Shown here one piece after another: positions 46,641 through 60,800 of a DNA stretch of 64,000 nucleotides. The stretch is from Calendula officinalis. Lineage: Eukaryota > Streptophyta > Magnoliopsida > Asterales > Asteraceae. Numbering within the stretch: the first letter of the stretch is position 1; every line of letters begins with the position of its first letter. The stretch is taken from NCBI GenBank assembly GCA_963853835.1, contig OY970825.1, forward strand, positions 36,800,908 through 36,864,907, written 5' to 3'. The notes below the pieces were generated by a model, which ran no database searches, had not been told where the DNA came from, and worked only from the letters and a program-made list of their open reading frames with translations. A program made the position numbers and the translations under genes.

Positions 46641-47627
46641 TGATGCATGCCTAAATGTAGAGGAACGATCCCATTAATTTCTTGAAGCTTATGATCGTGT
46701 CAAGAAATTGGTTCTACTGAAAAAGGCATAATTTTGATCTCAGGTCTCCTTTTTGGGCGAGTGACGCGTCAGAAGTTCCGTACGTATCGACGAGCGATAC
46801 CTAGTGGTAAACGACCGTAGGTGGTTTAACAAATTTTCCGGCTCAAAAACGTTATTTTTTGATACTTATTTGCGTCTTTATGTTTCTTTGCTTATTAATT
46901 TGCACCTTGTTATAAGCCAAATGTATGTTCCGTTTGTCTTTTTCGTGATCAGATGTGATTGAATAATCGTCACATTTTCTTCTACAACCATATCTATATT
47001 TGTTTTAACATTGTTATGTCTCCTTTATTGTAGTGTTTCAAATAAATCAAAGTTTTAGGAAATATAAATAAATTCAATGCATCTCTACGTATCTTAATCT
47101 AGTATTACATTATATTATTATATATATAATTATCATTCATAAATCCGTTATGTTACTGTTCATAAAAAAATGACGCCGTTTATCATTTGACCACTTAATA
47201 TTGAAATAAAGGTATAAGCCGTTAATCATTTGATCACTTAAAAAAAATGCATATATACAATTATCATTCATAAATTCGTTATGTTAATGTTCATAAAAAA
47301 ATGACGCCATTTATGTTAATGTTCATAAAAACAATGGTATAAGCCGTTAATCATTTGATCACTTAAAAAAATGACGTGGTTTTGTTCTATTGTTAGAAGA
47401 TTCCTTTCACGAGCTTGGCTTTTTAGCATTCAGTTCACATATTATCATAAATTCACAAGTTTCAAGGCCAAATACATACTCCTTCCGTTCCATAAAAAAA
47501 TTCACATTTCTCCTTATAATCTTGTCATACAAAAAAGTTCTCATTTCTCCGATTTAAAGGACCCACTTAATAAATTAATATTATTACAAATTACTCCACC
47601 GCCATCTATTCCCTAAAAGCTGTAACG
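46641..47627. other. Gene-free stretch with direct repeats and a broken MITE
   Basis: 47120-47380 contains two to three direct copies of TCATTCATAAATCCGTTATG and following AAAAAAATGACGCC. 47480-47620 begins like a Stowaway MITE (CTCCTTCCGTTCCATAAAAA) but lacks its right end, probably cut by the LTR-like sequence that follows. No gene. Confidence 0.4.
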
Positions 47628-49020
47628 ACCGTAATTTTACAATTTATGTCGTATATTTAATTCGGGATTTATATGAATTTTAGTATTTATGTTAATTTAT
47701 GTCTTGAGTTGTGCTTTATCGAGTATTTGATCGATTGGGACTTGGTATAACCGAGTATGGGTCAAAACTTGGATGGAAACAAGTTTAAATACCAAGAAGC
47801 TGGCCTGAACAGCACTCGCGGCGCGAGCCTGGCGCGAGCCAAACGCGAGTTCAAACAGAAAGTCCAGAGCTGAAAAGCGAGCATCTCGCGTCGACTTCGT
47901 GTCGACCTCGCGGCGCGAGCGCGAGGACGGCCTTCGAGCGGCGACCCGATGGAAAACCCGCGTCACCTCGCGGCGCGACCGAGGCGCGAGCGGGACGCGA
48001 GGGACGTCTAAACTATTAAAACTAGAGTGTAAGCTAAGGCTTCATAACACCTACGGACCCTAGCAGCCGAAATTGGAGCATTTTGGTCGGTTTTTGGAGC
48101 TGAGGAGCTCATATCTTCATCATCTTGAAGGATTCAAGCATCAAGGGTAAGAATTCTTGCTTATCTTACTTTGTTATCATGATTGTGAGCTTGGTATGGG
48201 TAAAAATGGTGGTTTGGGGGAACCAACCATATCATCTTTGGGGAAGATGAACAATCATGGGTGTAAAACACCCCTTGTACACTTGTAATCAATGTGTACA
48301 AGTTGGATTTGGGTTTGATGTTGGGAAATCTTGAACTAGGGTTTAAGATTCCACCAAGTTGATGAACTTGGTGGTTAGGAAAGCTAATATGGATTAATTA
48401 GTGATTAGTTATGGTTGATAATTGGTTGTTATGATGGTAATGATGCTAGGTCAAGAAGACCTTGTGATTGGAGTTGCTTCCTTGATTGGGAAGTAAGCAT
48501 TTGAGTTGATTAGCACAAATTGGGGATAGCTTGGCTAAGGTGAGTACATGTGAACTTTTAAAACTGGGTACATAGCTAGAAAATGTTTTATGTTAAAATG
48601 TTTTATTGAGTCTATAAGTAATTTAGTTATTTATGTGATGAATTGCTTATGTGATTGATTGATTGAGAAATGTTGGAGCTAAAGGCTCATAATGATAATT
48701 GACGAGTAATGATGATGATGTCCCTAGGGCCGTGATAGATTGGAGGCATTCCGGTTATCACGGTACCTTAAGGTTAGTGGTAGATTGGAGGCATTCCGAT
48801 TACCCAATACCTATGAGTCCGGTAGATTGGAGGCATTCCGATTACCGTGGATATGACGGTCTTGATAGATTGGAGGCATTCCGATTATCTTGACATTGGC
48901 CAATGAGGAAAGTAATGAAGTGACCCAAACGAATTTAGTAATATTATTTTAAGTATAAATGATATTATGTGACTAGTTGTTTATCGGGTCTAAAACCCAT
49001 ATATCTCACGAGGCAATTTT
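47623..49020 (+). mobile_element. LTR-like retrotransposon segment
   Basis: Starts TGTAACGACCGTAATTTTAC, a start I associate with Ty3-type LTRs of plants. It is followed by a GC-rich block (47810-48000, GCGCGAGC words) and a leader-like stretch. A matching second LTR is not in the window and the right edge is unclear. It may be a solo or truncated LTR next to the copia element. The GC-rich minus-strand open frame at 47697-47966 has no motif. Confidence 0.4.
48728..48892 (+). repeat. Four-copy tandem repeat with GATAGATTGGAGGCATTCCG
   Basis: Four units of about 40-50 bp share the core GTAGATTGGAGGCATTCCG. They lie within the LTR-like segment. The open frame across it is repeat-derived. Confidence 0.85.
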
Positions 49021-49089
49021 GTCTCACGTACTATGTTTGTGTTTTTGAAATTTTGTCTCATGTACTATGTTTGTGTTTTTCCTTGAACA

Positions 49090-49345
49090 CAGTTCGGCCC
49101 GAACTTCTTCCACAGTTCGGCCCGAATTTATTCCACAGTCTTCGACCCGAACACCATCAAGTCTTCGACCCGAACACCATCAAGTCTTCGACCCGAACAC
49201 CATCAAGTCTTCGACCCGAACACCATCAAGTCTTCGACCCGAACACTTTGTTCTCTTCGGCCCGAACACTTTGTTCTTCTAGACCCGAACTCTTTCACAA
49301 GTTCGGCCCGAACTCTTTCATAAAGACTTCGGCCCGAGAACTTTC
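49090..49345 (+). repeat. Tandem TTCG(G/A)CCCGAAC repeats in the gag leader
   Basis: About ten copies of a roughly 25-bp unit (TCTTCGACCCGAACACCATC and variants with TTCGGCCCGAAC) stand directly upstream of the gag ATG at 49399. Similar TCGGCCCGAAC words reappear at 57290-57480, upstream of the downstream ORF of the same element. A 34-bp duplication (TTTTGTCTCACGTACTATGT) precedes them. Confidence 0.85.
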
Positions 49346-49398
49346 AACCAACACTTTAAATTTTTTTCCCGTCGTGTTCTTAACCTTACCACTCAAAT

Positions 49399-52390
49399 AT
49401 GACTTCCAAGGACGCCTTGTATATTGGATCGAATACCAAACCACCTGTTCTCTACCGAGGAGAATATGTTCAATGGAAGAAACGGTTCCTCCATTTTATT
49501 CTAAGTCAAACATCCGGTCCTCTTATCCTCGAATCTCTTCAAACCGGACCCACAAAATTCTACCGTGATGTGGTAGCAGCCCCAAACTCTCAACCAACGG
49601 TAACTGGTGGTGGTATTGAAATTCCCCCGGCGAAATATACACAAGAATAGAAGGAAAGGGCTAGGGCTGATGTGTACGCACACTCTTATATGCTATAGGG
49701 CCTTACAAATGAAATATACAGCAGCCTTGACAGTTTCAGCACGGGTAAAGAACTATGGGATGAAATTCGCAAGCAGATGGAAGGTACTGACCCGGGAAAC
49801 AAAGCTAAGATGGTATCCACTCAAAACACTTACGGTCAATTTAAAACTATCTCGGGCGAAGAATTGGAGCAAACCTACCACAGATTCTGCAACATGCTCA
49901 ATGACCTCAGAAAGAACAACCTAAACAAAGGAAATCTTGAAATTAACATCAAATTTATAAAATCCCTACTTCCCGAATGGGAAATGTTTGGCAACAGTGC
50001 GATGCAGCACAAAGACTTAAGCCTCATAGACGTTCATGATTATATGAATATCTTCATCAGAATGAACCTATGGTGAAAGGAATCGCCAAATCTAGGCAAG
50101 ATAATGCTGACACACTTGCACTGTTGGCCAAACAAAACCAAGCTCTCAAAAAAGGAATCAATGAAGCACTTATGGCAGCACAATCAAAGGAGGTAGTTAA
50201 AGAAGAACCAGAGACTCTGCTCCCTGAGGGGATAAACGAAGAAATTGAGTCGGTTCGTCAGGCCTTAGCTTTAATAACGAGCTACAACAAAAAGTACTAT
50301 ATCAAGCCAACAAATAACAACCTCCGATCTTCCTCCAACTTCAAATTTAACTCTTCTCAATCCCCGACCAACAAAACATCTTCTTCTTCCACTGGGCCTC
50401 CTAAAAAATGCTACAACTGTGGCATGACGGGGCACTTCGCAAAAGAATGCAAAAAGCCGAAGGTTAAGGACTCTGAATACTTTAAAAGAAAGATGCTCCT
50501 GGCGAAGCAAGTTGAAAATGGCATAGTCCTTCTAGCTGAGGACCAGCAATGGTTGGAAGACTCGGATGATCAAGAGGGAGAGGAATGCACTGCTAGCCTG
50601 GCTCTGATGGCTAGATCGAACGAATTAAGAGCTGAGCTAGGTATCCCAGAGAATGATCACAATGAGGTACATTCTTCCTCTTTTGATTCTTTACTATCTG
50701 ACTCAGACACTGATGAATCAGAAAATTCCTTGTTTAATGAAAAACTTCTAATTAAGATTGATGAGAAATCACAACTGACAAAACAAATTACTTTTTTAGA
50801 ATCCGAAAAGGAACAACTTTTAAATGATTTAAGTGATTTAAGTCAATGCTCTCTTCAACTAACTCAAGTAGACAAGGAATTACAAAATCAGTTGTCAACG
50901 TCAAAATCTGCTTTTCAATTTCAAATTTCTGAATTACAAAATAGTCTACGAAAACAAGTAAGCACCACTAATGAATCAAATGCACAAATCTCAAACTTAA
51001 AGAAAGAAAATTTGACATTTCGTCGTCAGCTTGAAACACTTGTTCCTCAAGTTAATCAAAATAATGCTTCAAATCAACAAATACAAGAGTTACAACAACA
51101 GTTGTCATCATTTCATGTTGCTCACACCAGTGAGGTCAATCGACTAAATCAAATTATCAATACAAAAAATCTTGAAATTTCAAACCTTAAAAACATGAAA
51201 ATGGTGTCAAGTGAGAACCACGACTCTAAGAAGCTGATCAATGATTTGGCGATTCAACTTCATAGAGAACAAACATGGATAAAGACTGCAGACGTCAAGA
51301 TGAAAGACTACCAAGACCAGTTGAAGACGGCTGACATCGAAATTCAAAAACTAAATGAACAAATAAAAAATATAACAAACAGTTTTAAAAAGGAAATCGA
51401 TGAACAATCAGCAACCATACACAGTCTCACTGTCAGAAAAGAAAATGCTGAAGAACATATTTCTAAATTGGAGCAAACGATCGTCAAAGCTGGTCACACT
51501 GAACAAAAAATAAAATTCAATAAGCCGAAAGAATTCAGATGATACAAGTCAAAAGTGGGTCTCGGAGCAGAGAATACCCGTCCTCTGGAAAAAGCTGCTG
51601 ATGTTCTTCCTACACTATACAATTACGATTACATGAACTTTGGAATCTGGCAAAGCTTCCTTCATATGCCAGATGAAGAAGCAGAAATTGAAAAGTTCAA
51701 CAGGGAAAAGGAAGAAAATGATCAAATTAGCTTCAATTATGCTGCCTTAAACTCAACATACGAAAAGAAGAAAGCGAAATTTGGACACAACGAATACTTT
51801 CCAATTACACACCAGCTGAATTTTCCATTCCCGAAAATGAAATTTTAAAACAAATCAAAGAGACAAAGCTTTATGTTCCACCATTAATTTTAGAAAAGAA
51901 AATTGTCCAGTTGGAATCTGAAATTGATGAAACTCAAAAGGCCTTTGACAAAGAAAAAGAAAATCTTCAAAACAAAATACATAATTTAGAGGACACCATT
52001 TTAGAATTAAAACCTAAAACGAACTAAACTGTTTCTCAAAATTCTAAATCCTCTTTATTAGGACCGGCACCAGTTAATCCAGTTCCAACCATCTTGAAGA
52101 GAGACTCTAATCTATCTGTTTTGAATCTTGCAGATCAAAAATTAGAGTCGCAAAGGAAGAAGTCCATGGAGCCAGTTGAAACAAAAAGAGCCAAGCAGTT
52201 AAAGAAGTCTATTCAGACTGGATCAAGTATGCTTAAGAAGCCTAGTCTACTTAAGAAGTCTATTCCATTTAAGTCTGTAGTTTCATCTTTGTCTGTTAAG
52301 AATAAATGTAATGACTCTTCACAATTTATTTCTCCGAAAGAAGCTTATGGCATTTTGTATGATTTCTGCAGTTTATCGTCCGGTTAATTA
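49399..52390 (+). pseudogene. Copia (SIRE-like) gag, decayed
   Basis: ATG at 49399 opens a copia gag (YRGEYVQWKKRFLHFILSQ, then IYSSLDSFSTGKELWDEIRK), followed by the RNA-binding CCHC knuckle CYNCGMTGHFAKEC (about 50410-50451). A long acidic and coiled-coil extension (50700-51540, Gln/Leu/Lys heptads) and a charged Ser/Lys-rich tail follow, unusually long for copia and typical of SIRE/Maximus-like elements. Lesions: stop codon at 49648-49650 and a second in-frame stop shortly after, frameshift near 50070, stop at 51540-51542, frameshift after 51848. Gag normally forms the virus-like particle. This copy cannot encode a full protein. Confidence 0.85.
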
Positions 52391-53099
52391 CACTGTTAAT
52401 GGCGTAAATTTAGTTATTAAAACTGATAAAAATGGCAAAAAAGGTTTATTTTGATAGAAAAACTAATAAACCAATTTTCAGTACGATGAACGATATTTTA
52501 TTAAAATAAATGCTCCTTGTGGTAAAAGACACGATGTTCTTGGTAAAGTTCGTGAAATCATTTAACCTTGCACAACTTGCTATCCAGATCCATGCAAATC
52601 AATAAACTCTCGTCCAGAAAAATCTACCGTTACACGTCCATTCAAACCAACCTCTAAAAAGTCTTCATCCCATCGTCATCTCGTGTATCCGGAAGTCTCT
52701 AAACAAACAGAGTCTCCAACAAAAGCTGACAAGATAACTTCCAAACAATCGAAGAAATCTTCTCAAACTCTACAAACTTCTGTTTCCCATTTGTCTTCTC
52801 GCCGCACGTCTTCTCAAGGAAACTTTGCACAAAAGTCAAAACCGGCAGTTTCCTCAAAATGCAACAAACCGTCCGCTAAAACGAATACTCATGTGAAATA
52901 TAATTGGATTAAAAATGAAAAATCTCATCGGATTATGCAATCCTCTGAAAAATCTCTCAAATGGGTAATCAAATCCGAACTGCCTCCTAGCAGTTCCCCA
53001 AAGCTCTACATTGATCATCACATAAAATCTGCATAAAACATATGTCACTAATCGTTCTGGACCCATACATCATTGGGTACCTAAAATGTTTTATTTGTT

Positions 53100-56000
53100 T
53101 TATGTAGAATATATGGTACCTTGACTCGGGCTGTTCAAGGCACATGACGGGAAACAAAATTTTATTGACCAATTTTCGTCACAAATATATGGGAACGGTC
53201 AAATTTGGAAATGATCATTTAGCTGCTATTTTAGGACTCGGTGACATCATTCGTCCAAATCTTATTATCAGAAATGTTGCTTTTGTCGAAGATCTCTCAC
53301 ATAATCTCTTTAGCATCGGTAAATTCTGTGACAAAACTTTGGAAGTCAACTTTCGTACAAAAAAGTGTGCTATTCGTACATATGATGGAGAAGAACTTCT
53401 TACCAGAACCCGTGATACAAACCTTTTCACCATTAATCTTAATGATGTTGTTCCACTGGAAGAAGTATGTCTCGTATCAAAAGCTACTTCCAATGAGTCA
53501 TGGTTATGGCATCGTCGTTTGTCTCATCCTAACTTCAAAACCATGAACAAACTCGTAAAAAGAGGACATGTGTCTGGATTACCTGATGCTGCGTTTGAAA
53601 AAGATCATAAATGTTCATCATGTGAAATGGGAAAAATGACCAAAAAGTCTCCAAACCTAAACCGGCTCCAAGTACTTCCAAACCTCTTGAACTACTGCAT
53701 ATGGATTTATGTGGTCCAATGAGCGTTCAAAGTCTTGCTGGTAAACGATATGTTTTGGTTATTGTTGATGACTATTCAAGGTACACATGGGTTCATTTCC
53801 TTCGCTCAAAGGATGAAGCCGCAGAGATCATCATCTCATTCATCAAGAAAACCCAAGTGAACCTGGAATTAAATGTTCAAACACTCTGTACCGACAATGG
53901 TACTGAATTCGAGAATCGGGTCCTTGACTCTTATCTTGAATCTGCTGGCATCACCCATCAATTTTCCGCTTCACGAACTCCTCAACAGAACGGTGTTGTT
54001 GAAAGACGAAACCGTACTTTAGTGGAAGCTGCTCGTACGATGCTTTTATTCTCAAAACTTCCTCTGTCTTTATGGGCAGAATCCATCAGCACCGCCTGTT
54101 TTACTCAAAACCGCTCAATAATCAACAAAACATACAACAAAACTCCATATGAGCTCATCAACAATCGAATACCAAATGTAAACTTCTTCCACGTCTTTGG
54201 TAATCGTTGCTTCATCCTGAATGATAAAGATAAACTCAACAAGTTTGAAGAGAAAGCTAAGGAAGGTGTCATTATTGGATATTCAAAGGAATCAGCTTCA
54301 TTCAGAATTTACACCCGATCCACAAGAATGGTCAGAGAAAGTGTTAATGTATCATTCGATGAAACATTCCCGCTTGATTCGAGGACAACTGGCATTGAAA
54401 GACCTCTACCCACAACCTCCTCTAAACTTTCAACATCTCTGAATGATCTTGAAATCCTATTTGAACACTTCTATGATGAATATCACAACGTCAGACACAC
54501 ACCTCCACCCCCACCCCCACCCCCGCCCCCACCCCCACCTCCGGTAGATGTTCAATCAATCACTGCTCCGGAAATCAATACTCCATCAACAAATGAATCC
54601 CAATCACCTACCTCACCTGCTCCAACCTCACCAATATCCACAACAAATGTTGGCCCTTCAACATCAACACAAGGAACACAATCTACACCAGACGATCTTC
54701 CACCTCCGTCAGATATTATCGCTCCACTGGTGATTGACTTCTCTAAATTCCATCTTCCATGTGTTGAACCGCCCCCTCAAATCAACACCCCAAATACTGA
54801 AACTGCAATCATACCACATCCTGCTTTCACTGATAATTCCAACATTAACCCTGGTCAACTTCCACTTTCTCATTCTACTAAGTGGACAAAGGAACATCCT
54901 TTGGATCTAATCATCGGAAACCCAGAGTCATCCGTCCAAACTCGAAGGGCTAATGCGGATGAATGTCTATACGCTTCATTCTTAAGTTCCACTGAACCTA
55001 AGAAAGTTAGTGAAGTTCTTTCCGATCCAGACTGGATAATTACAATGCAAGAAGAAATTAATCAATTTGAAAGATTAAAAGTCTGGCGCTTAGTTCCAAA
55101 GACTCCAGGATCATCCGTCATCGGAACTAAGTGGATATTCAAAAACAAGAAAGACGAAAATGGAATTGTCATTCGTAACAAAGCAAGGTTGGTTGCTAAG
55201 GGTTACGCTCAACAGGAAGGTATTGATTACGATGAAATATTTGCTCATGTTGCCCGTATTGAAGCCATTCGTATTTTCCTAGCATATGCAGCTCACAAAA
55301 ATTTTACTATCTATCAAATGGATGTAAAAACTGCATTCTTAAATGGTATTCTGAAAGAAGAGGTGTTTGTCCATCAACCAGAAGGGTTTGTAGATCCCAA
55401 ATTTCCAAATCATGTCTATGTCCTCGACTAAGCTCTATATCGTTTAAAACAGGCCCCTCGGGCGTGGTATGATGTTCTTTCCAAGTTCTTGGTCGAATCT
55501 GGTTTTTCAAAAGGAAAAGTCGATACCACTCTATATATCAAACGTCAAGGGGAAGATATCATATTAATTCAGATCTATGTCGATGACATCATCTTTGGTT
55601 CTACAAATTCAAAATACCGCAAACACTTCTCCGATCTAATGGTTAAACGTTTGAAATGAGCATGATGGGGGAAATGAACTTTTTCCTAGGTATTCAAGTT
55701 CGTCAACTTCTAACTGGCATCTTCATCAATCAATCAAAGTATATCTCTGATCTGCTGACGAAGTATCTAATGGACGACTGTAAATCTATTGCAACACCGA
55801 TGTCCCCACTAAACTTCATGCTGATCTGGATGGCAAACCGGTAGATGTAACGAACTATCGGGGTATAATTGGATCACTACTTTACTTAACGGCTAGCCGT
55901 CCGGACATTATGTTCTCCACATGCATATGTGCTCGGTATCAGGCTGCTCCCAAAGAGTCTCACTTTCTGGCGGTCAAACGAATCTTCCGTTACCTAAAAG

Positions 56001-56517
56001 GCACCAGAGATCTTGGTCTGTGGTACCCCAAGGAGACCTCGTTTGATCTTTCTGCCTTCTCTGATGCTGATCATGCCGGGTGTATGCTGGACAGGAAGAG
56101 TACATATGGAGGAGTTCAATTTTTGGGAGAATGCTAGTCAGCTGGTCATCACGCAAGCAAAAATGGGTCTCGCTATCAATTGCGGAAGCAGAATATGTTG
56201 CGGTCGCTAGCTGTCTGTCCCAGGTGATATGGATGCAATCACAATTAAAGGATTATGGTTTTTCCTATAGCCACATTCCTTTATATTGTGATTCCAGAAA
56301 TGCAATTGCAATATCTTGCAATCCAGTTCAACATTCTAAAACCAAACATATCGATCTTCGATATCATTTTATCAAAGACCACGTTGAACTGGGTAATGTT
56401 GAATTGTACTTCGTATCCACCGACTTTCAGTTGGCAGATTTGTTTACCAAGGCTTTGGACGAAAAACGTTTTAATTATCTGGTCTCAAAACTTGGTATGC
56501 TAAATCTCAAAAATTAA
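53100..56517 (+). pseudogene. Copia (SIRE-like) pol: protease, integrase, RT, RNase H; decayed
   Basis: In order: protease active site DSG (in YLDSGCSRHMTG, about 53120-53155); GAG-pre-integrase (LWHRRLSHPNF); integrase catalytic core (DLCGPMSVQSLAG, VIVDDYSRYTWVHF, CTDNGTEFEN, QQNGVVERRNRT); a proline run near 54503-54545 inside the integrase-RT linker; RT (WIFKNKKDENGIV, then MDVKTAFLNG, then YVDD at 55576-55587); RNase H (FSDADHAG, then LADLFTKALDEKRF). The order integrase before RT defines copia. Lesions: frameshift near 53700, nonsense codon at about 55429-55431 before the ALYRLKQAPRAWY block, and frameshifts near 55650, 55850 and 56100. Non-functional. Confidence 0.92.
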
Positions 56518-57590
56518 CTATTTTTCACTTCTTTTCTTTCAATTTGTTAAGTCGCTGTATTCTTCGTATCATCGTTATGGCTTTGAAGAAACTCGTCTTG
56601 AAACCCGGTTGTCAAAAGTCGTCATCGGTCAAGGGGGATCACCTACTCATCAGTCAAGGGGGAGCTGACGATAGAAGTTTTCCTTATTTTTAATTCTTAA
56701 GTTTTACTTTTAATTTTAAATTTAAATTTAAATTTACAATTTCCTTTTATTTTTCTTTAAATTTATATTCAAAATTTTTTCACATTTATCCTCGGGCCGA
56801 ACACCTCACTGTTCCTTGCCCGAGGTTCACAGTCAGTTCATAGTGTTCGGCTAGGCACCTTCCCTCCTATAAATAGTCACCCCCAAACACCATTTATCCT
56901 TTTCTCTCCTCTTGTCGAACACACACACTCAAACACCATCCGTTTCACACAGTTCGTCAAACATCCATTGATTCCTACTTCTCTTAGGTCCGAATCTACT
57001 TGAAATCAACTTTTTACTTAATCTCAACTGTATTCGGTACGTTATTAACCTTCGATTTCATCCGGTTTATGCTATTTTGTGCGAATCTCAACTGTTGTCG
57101 TCCGAACCGTATCTAGGGTTTCAAAGATTTGAATCGGTTTGATCTAGGTCGCCTTATTTTGAAATACGTTTATCTAGGATGCTCGTCTAGAGAATCGATC
57201 AACATTTACCTAGTTTGAACCTGCAAAAAATCGACCTCGGACTGCCTTAAGACCATATCTTACAATATCTCAAACATCGTCCAAGTTCTCGGCCCGAACT
57301 CTCTCAAAAGAGTTCGGCCCGAACTTTTACACTGTTCCCGGCCCGTAGTCCTTTAGCAATTCTCGGCCCGAACACATTCATTTGCTCGAGCCGAACTCTT
57401 TCAAAGACTCCGGCCCGAACTCCATCACTGTTCCCGGCCCGAACTCTTCTTAAGTTCCAATTCTCGGGCCGAACACTTTTCAATTTTTTTTTTCTCTAAG
57501 TTTTTTTATATATACATATATTATATATAATTATAATGTATAAATTTTATTTATTAATATTTTTAATAAAATTAAAATTTTTATATTATT

Positions 57591-57684
<94 letters not shown>

Positions 57685-57716
57685 CAAACTTACTTAGCAG
57701 TGTTTCGTCTCGATCA
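56518..57716 (+). promoter_or_regulatory. Spacer with polypurine tracts, TATA box and repeat leader
   Basis: Two near-identical polypurine tracts (TCAAGGGGGATCACC and TCAAGGGGGAGCTGAC, 56628-56649) follow pol. Then comes an LTR-like promoter with TATAAATAG at 56870-56878, a leader-like stretch, and 57290-57480 with repeated TCGGCCCGAAC words as in front of gag. A (TA)n run ends it. It is either a 3' LTR beginning near TGACGATAG (56648) or an internal promoter for the next ORF. No matching 5' LTR is visible left of gag, so this stays open. Confidence 0.55.
57593..57681 (+). repeat. (TA)n microsatellite
   Basis: About 44 uninterrupted TA dinucleotides, just upstream of the downstream ORF of the copia element. 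Confidence 0.97.
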
Positions 57717-57806
57717 GTGAATCTTGTCATTGTATTATTTTTTCAAACACTGTGTACTTACTTTGCTTGTTGTTTGTGCCATCTGTTTTTATTGCATAAT
57801 TCTCAG

Positions 57807-60800
57807 ATGGCAGAAGAACAGATAATAGACGAGAACACCCTGGTTCCCCTTTACAGGATCAAGCCACTGACGGAAAACAACTCCTACTGGGCCCCGGAGG
57901 ATGAGGTCACCTTCAGCATAGAATATCCGGTCTTATCCCACGTTCTTCAACGTCACCCGATATTCTACATGATCACTGCTAGGCCCGAAGTTCCAACGAT
58001 ATATGTTCAACAATTCTTCAGAAACCTCACTCTTGTTACATCAACAGACCCACATCAATTTGAAACAGTGATTGACGATCAACCGATGATATTCACAAAA
58101 GATGATCTATATGACATCTTCAGGCTTTCTCGTGGTGATTCACGACCACCATTCACTACACAAGAACCTCAGCTACCATTTAAGGACGTGTACGAAGGAA
58201 TCCACGATTTTGGTCTTAACCTTCTTTGGAATACTATCGATCTCAAAAACCTTAAAAAGAAGAATATGGCAAGGTGCTGGTCCCACGTCTTCACTATTTT
58301 CAACAGATGTTTGACAGGAAAGTCATCTGGTCATGATAGGGCCTCGATAAACGTTCATCACGCCTATCATGTTCTCTGCTACAACAGACATTATGACTAT
58401 GCTGCCTATCTGTGGGAAGAATTCAAGGTCGCCAAAGAAAAGGATCCAAAATATCTGATCTACCCGACGTTCTGGTGAATCCTAATTGAACACTTCATGA
58501 ACCAATATCAAAACATTCACATCCGGGATGCTGCAAATCAATTCACACCAGCTCGTGTTGCATTCTTTCGAAAAGAGAGTGGTACGTCCGTTGTTAATGC
58601 AGCACTGGTCCCTCTCCCACTGCTTAAAATAGGCGACATCAATCTTGATGTCATCAGACAATACCGGGATGCTCATTATCCTGAATGAAGACCAGAGGAT
58701 GAACAACCGCAACCAGATCAACCACCTGCTCAACAACAACCACCACCTCATCAACAACAACCTCGATGTCCAGCACCACGACCACCACCGGCTCACCGAC
58801 GTGCAAAAAGACTTTGCATTTCACCCAGCGGTGCCTCCGGAAGTCGGTCGGTTGCCACCCCATCATCTCAACAGCTGGCAACTCCACAAACCCGACCCAT
58901 TATAAGACCAACCACACAAACAGCTGAACCTTCCTCCCCTTCCTCATCAGAAGATTCTGCTGCCACCGTGTCTGATCGACCAAATTCACCACCATCACCA
59001 CCAGGTCCACCTTCACCGCAACTTCAAGGCTCTCCAAATCCCTTCGATGATCCTCTGTTCTTGGATCCATCTCCACCAAGACACACACAACCACCACCCT
59101 CATCTGTAACTCACTCTCCTTTAACTTCCACCACTATTGCATCCACAACTACCATACCACCAATCACCCCAACCATCCCAACCACCATAACCACCGTTCC
59201 ATCAACAACCACTACCATACCACCAATCTCATCCACGACACAAGCAACAACTACAACACCACCCACTATAACCACAATACCACCACTCTCAACCACCATC
59301 CCACCAACCACCACCTTCATTCCTCAAACCATTTCTATCACCACCGGAAGTGCCTCGAGGGTTATTGAAACTCCACCGTCTACAATTGTTATGACCCTCC
59401 CTCAACAAACTCATGTATCAGAGGCTACCACAACCACGACCACCCAAATCCCAACTCCAGCTCATACCACATTTCGCATCAGCACTAGAAACCGTTAACA
59501 CAAGGCTGGCGAACCTTGAACGTAGATTGGAATCTATTCCTCCTCCTCCTCCGCCACAAGGTCAAAGAACCAGGGAGCAACTTCTGCAAGCATCTCGTCC
59601 ATTCTCAATGGAAGAAATTAAAGCGATGTTCAACTATCGCATGGAAGAACTTCTCGAGCCCTGCTCTCAAGGAACCCCCCTTTACAAAAGGCCGGAGGAC
59701 CCTGAGGATGATCCTCAGGGAGGGGGACAAAGAAGGAGATTGGAGCAAGGAGGATCGAGTTCTCAATATCAAGGAGGCGGGAGTCAGTCACAACAACACC
59801 CCAGCTCCTCTCATCAAGGACAGGGAGGAGGCCCACAAGATGAAGAATATATCGACGACTGGGCAATTGTTGATTTTGACTACTCTCAGGTGTTGAACGT
59901 TGAACCACTCAACCAGTGGCGCATGGATGAAAGTGAAGACATCCTGCCACAAAACAAACTTGCTCCAGGAGAGATGACTGAAGAAGAAAAACTAGAATCT
60001 ATGAGTCATCTCCAATCTATAAATGCTGAGGTTGAGCATAACCGCAAGGGCAACGTTCAACGGGTTCTAAGGAAGGAGGCGGACACCGTGCTTGATCTAC
60101 AAAGTGATTCGGATGAAGATAATATTGTGAATAAGGGTTTCAGCGAACCACCTCCAGTCGACAACTCTCCTCAAGATGACAACTCTGAAAGCGATGAACG
60201 CATGAAGGAGGCACGAGTGGAGGTAGAAAGAGTCCCTTTCACCAGAGAAAATTATCATAAATTCTTCTACAACTACGACTCACTGGTTGCCGTAAGAAAT
60301 AAACAACCAGAACCACCAACTACTTCTCCACAACATGACGTACTGGTCTTATCAGATAGCGAAAAGAGGGCGGCGGATAGAGCTAATAAATGTCGTTTAA
60401 AAATCTCCAAAAAGTTCCTATTCCAACAAATTAAACTACCATTTCATGAAGACCGCTTCTCTGCTATCTTCCAGGAAAAAGACCTGCCTATAATTTATCA
60501 AGATCTGTATAAAGAGGTGATTCTGCCGCCACGGGAAAAGCGAATGTACTATCTCACGATGCATTACCTAAGGGGCAAAACAGATCGCTACAACAAATTA
60601 CCGATCACTCAGCTTCTGGACTTAACGAACAACCACCTCTCAGGCTATTATTGGTACACCACCTTCGAGATTCGAAGCGCAGATGATCAAGTGTACACGA
60701 TTGATGAAGGAGACTTCTATATCCTCGAACCTCGAGATATAGAATGTCTATACAACAAAGTACGAGTTCTTCCAGACACCTCACATCCAGTGAAAAGTCA

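Noticed and set aside
47697..47966. GC-rich minus-strand open frame, Arg-rich
   Set aside because: Lies within an LTR-like GCGCGAGC-repeat block and has no recognisable domain; base composition alone keeps it open.
58482..59320. Minus-strand Val-rich open frames
   Set aside because: They are antisense readings of the Thr/Pro/Gln-rich linker of the copia downstream ORF.
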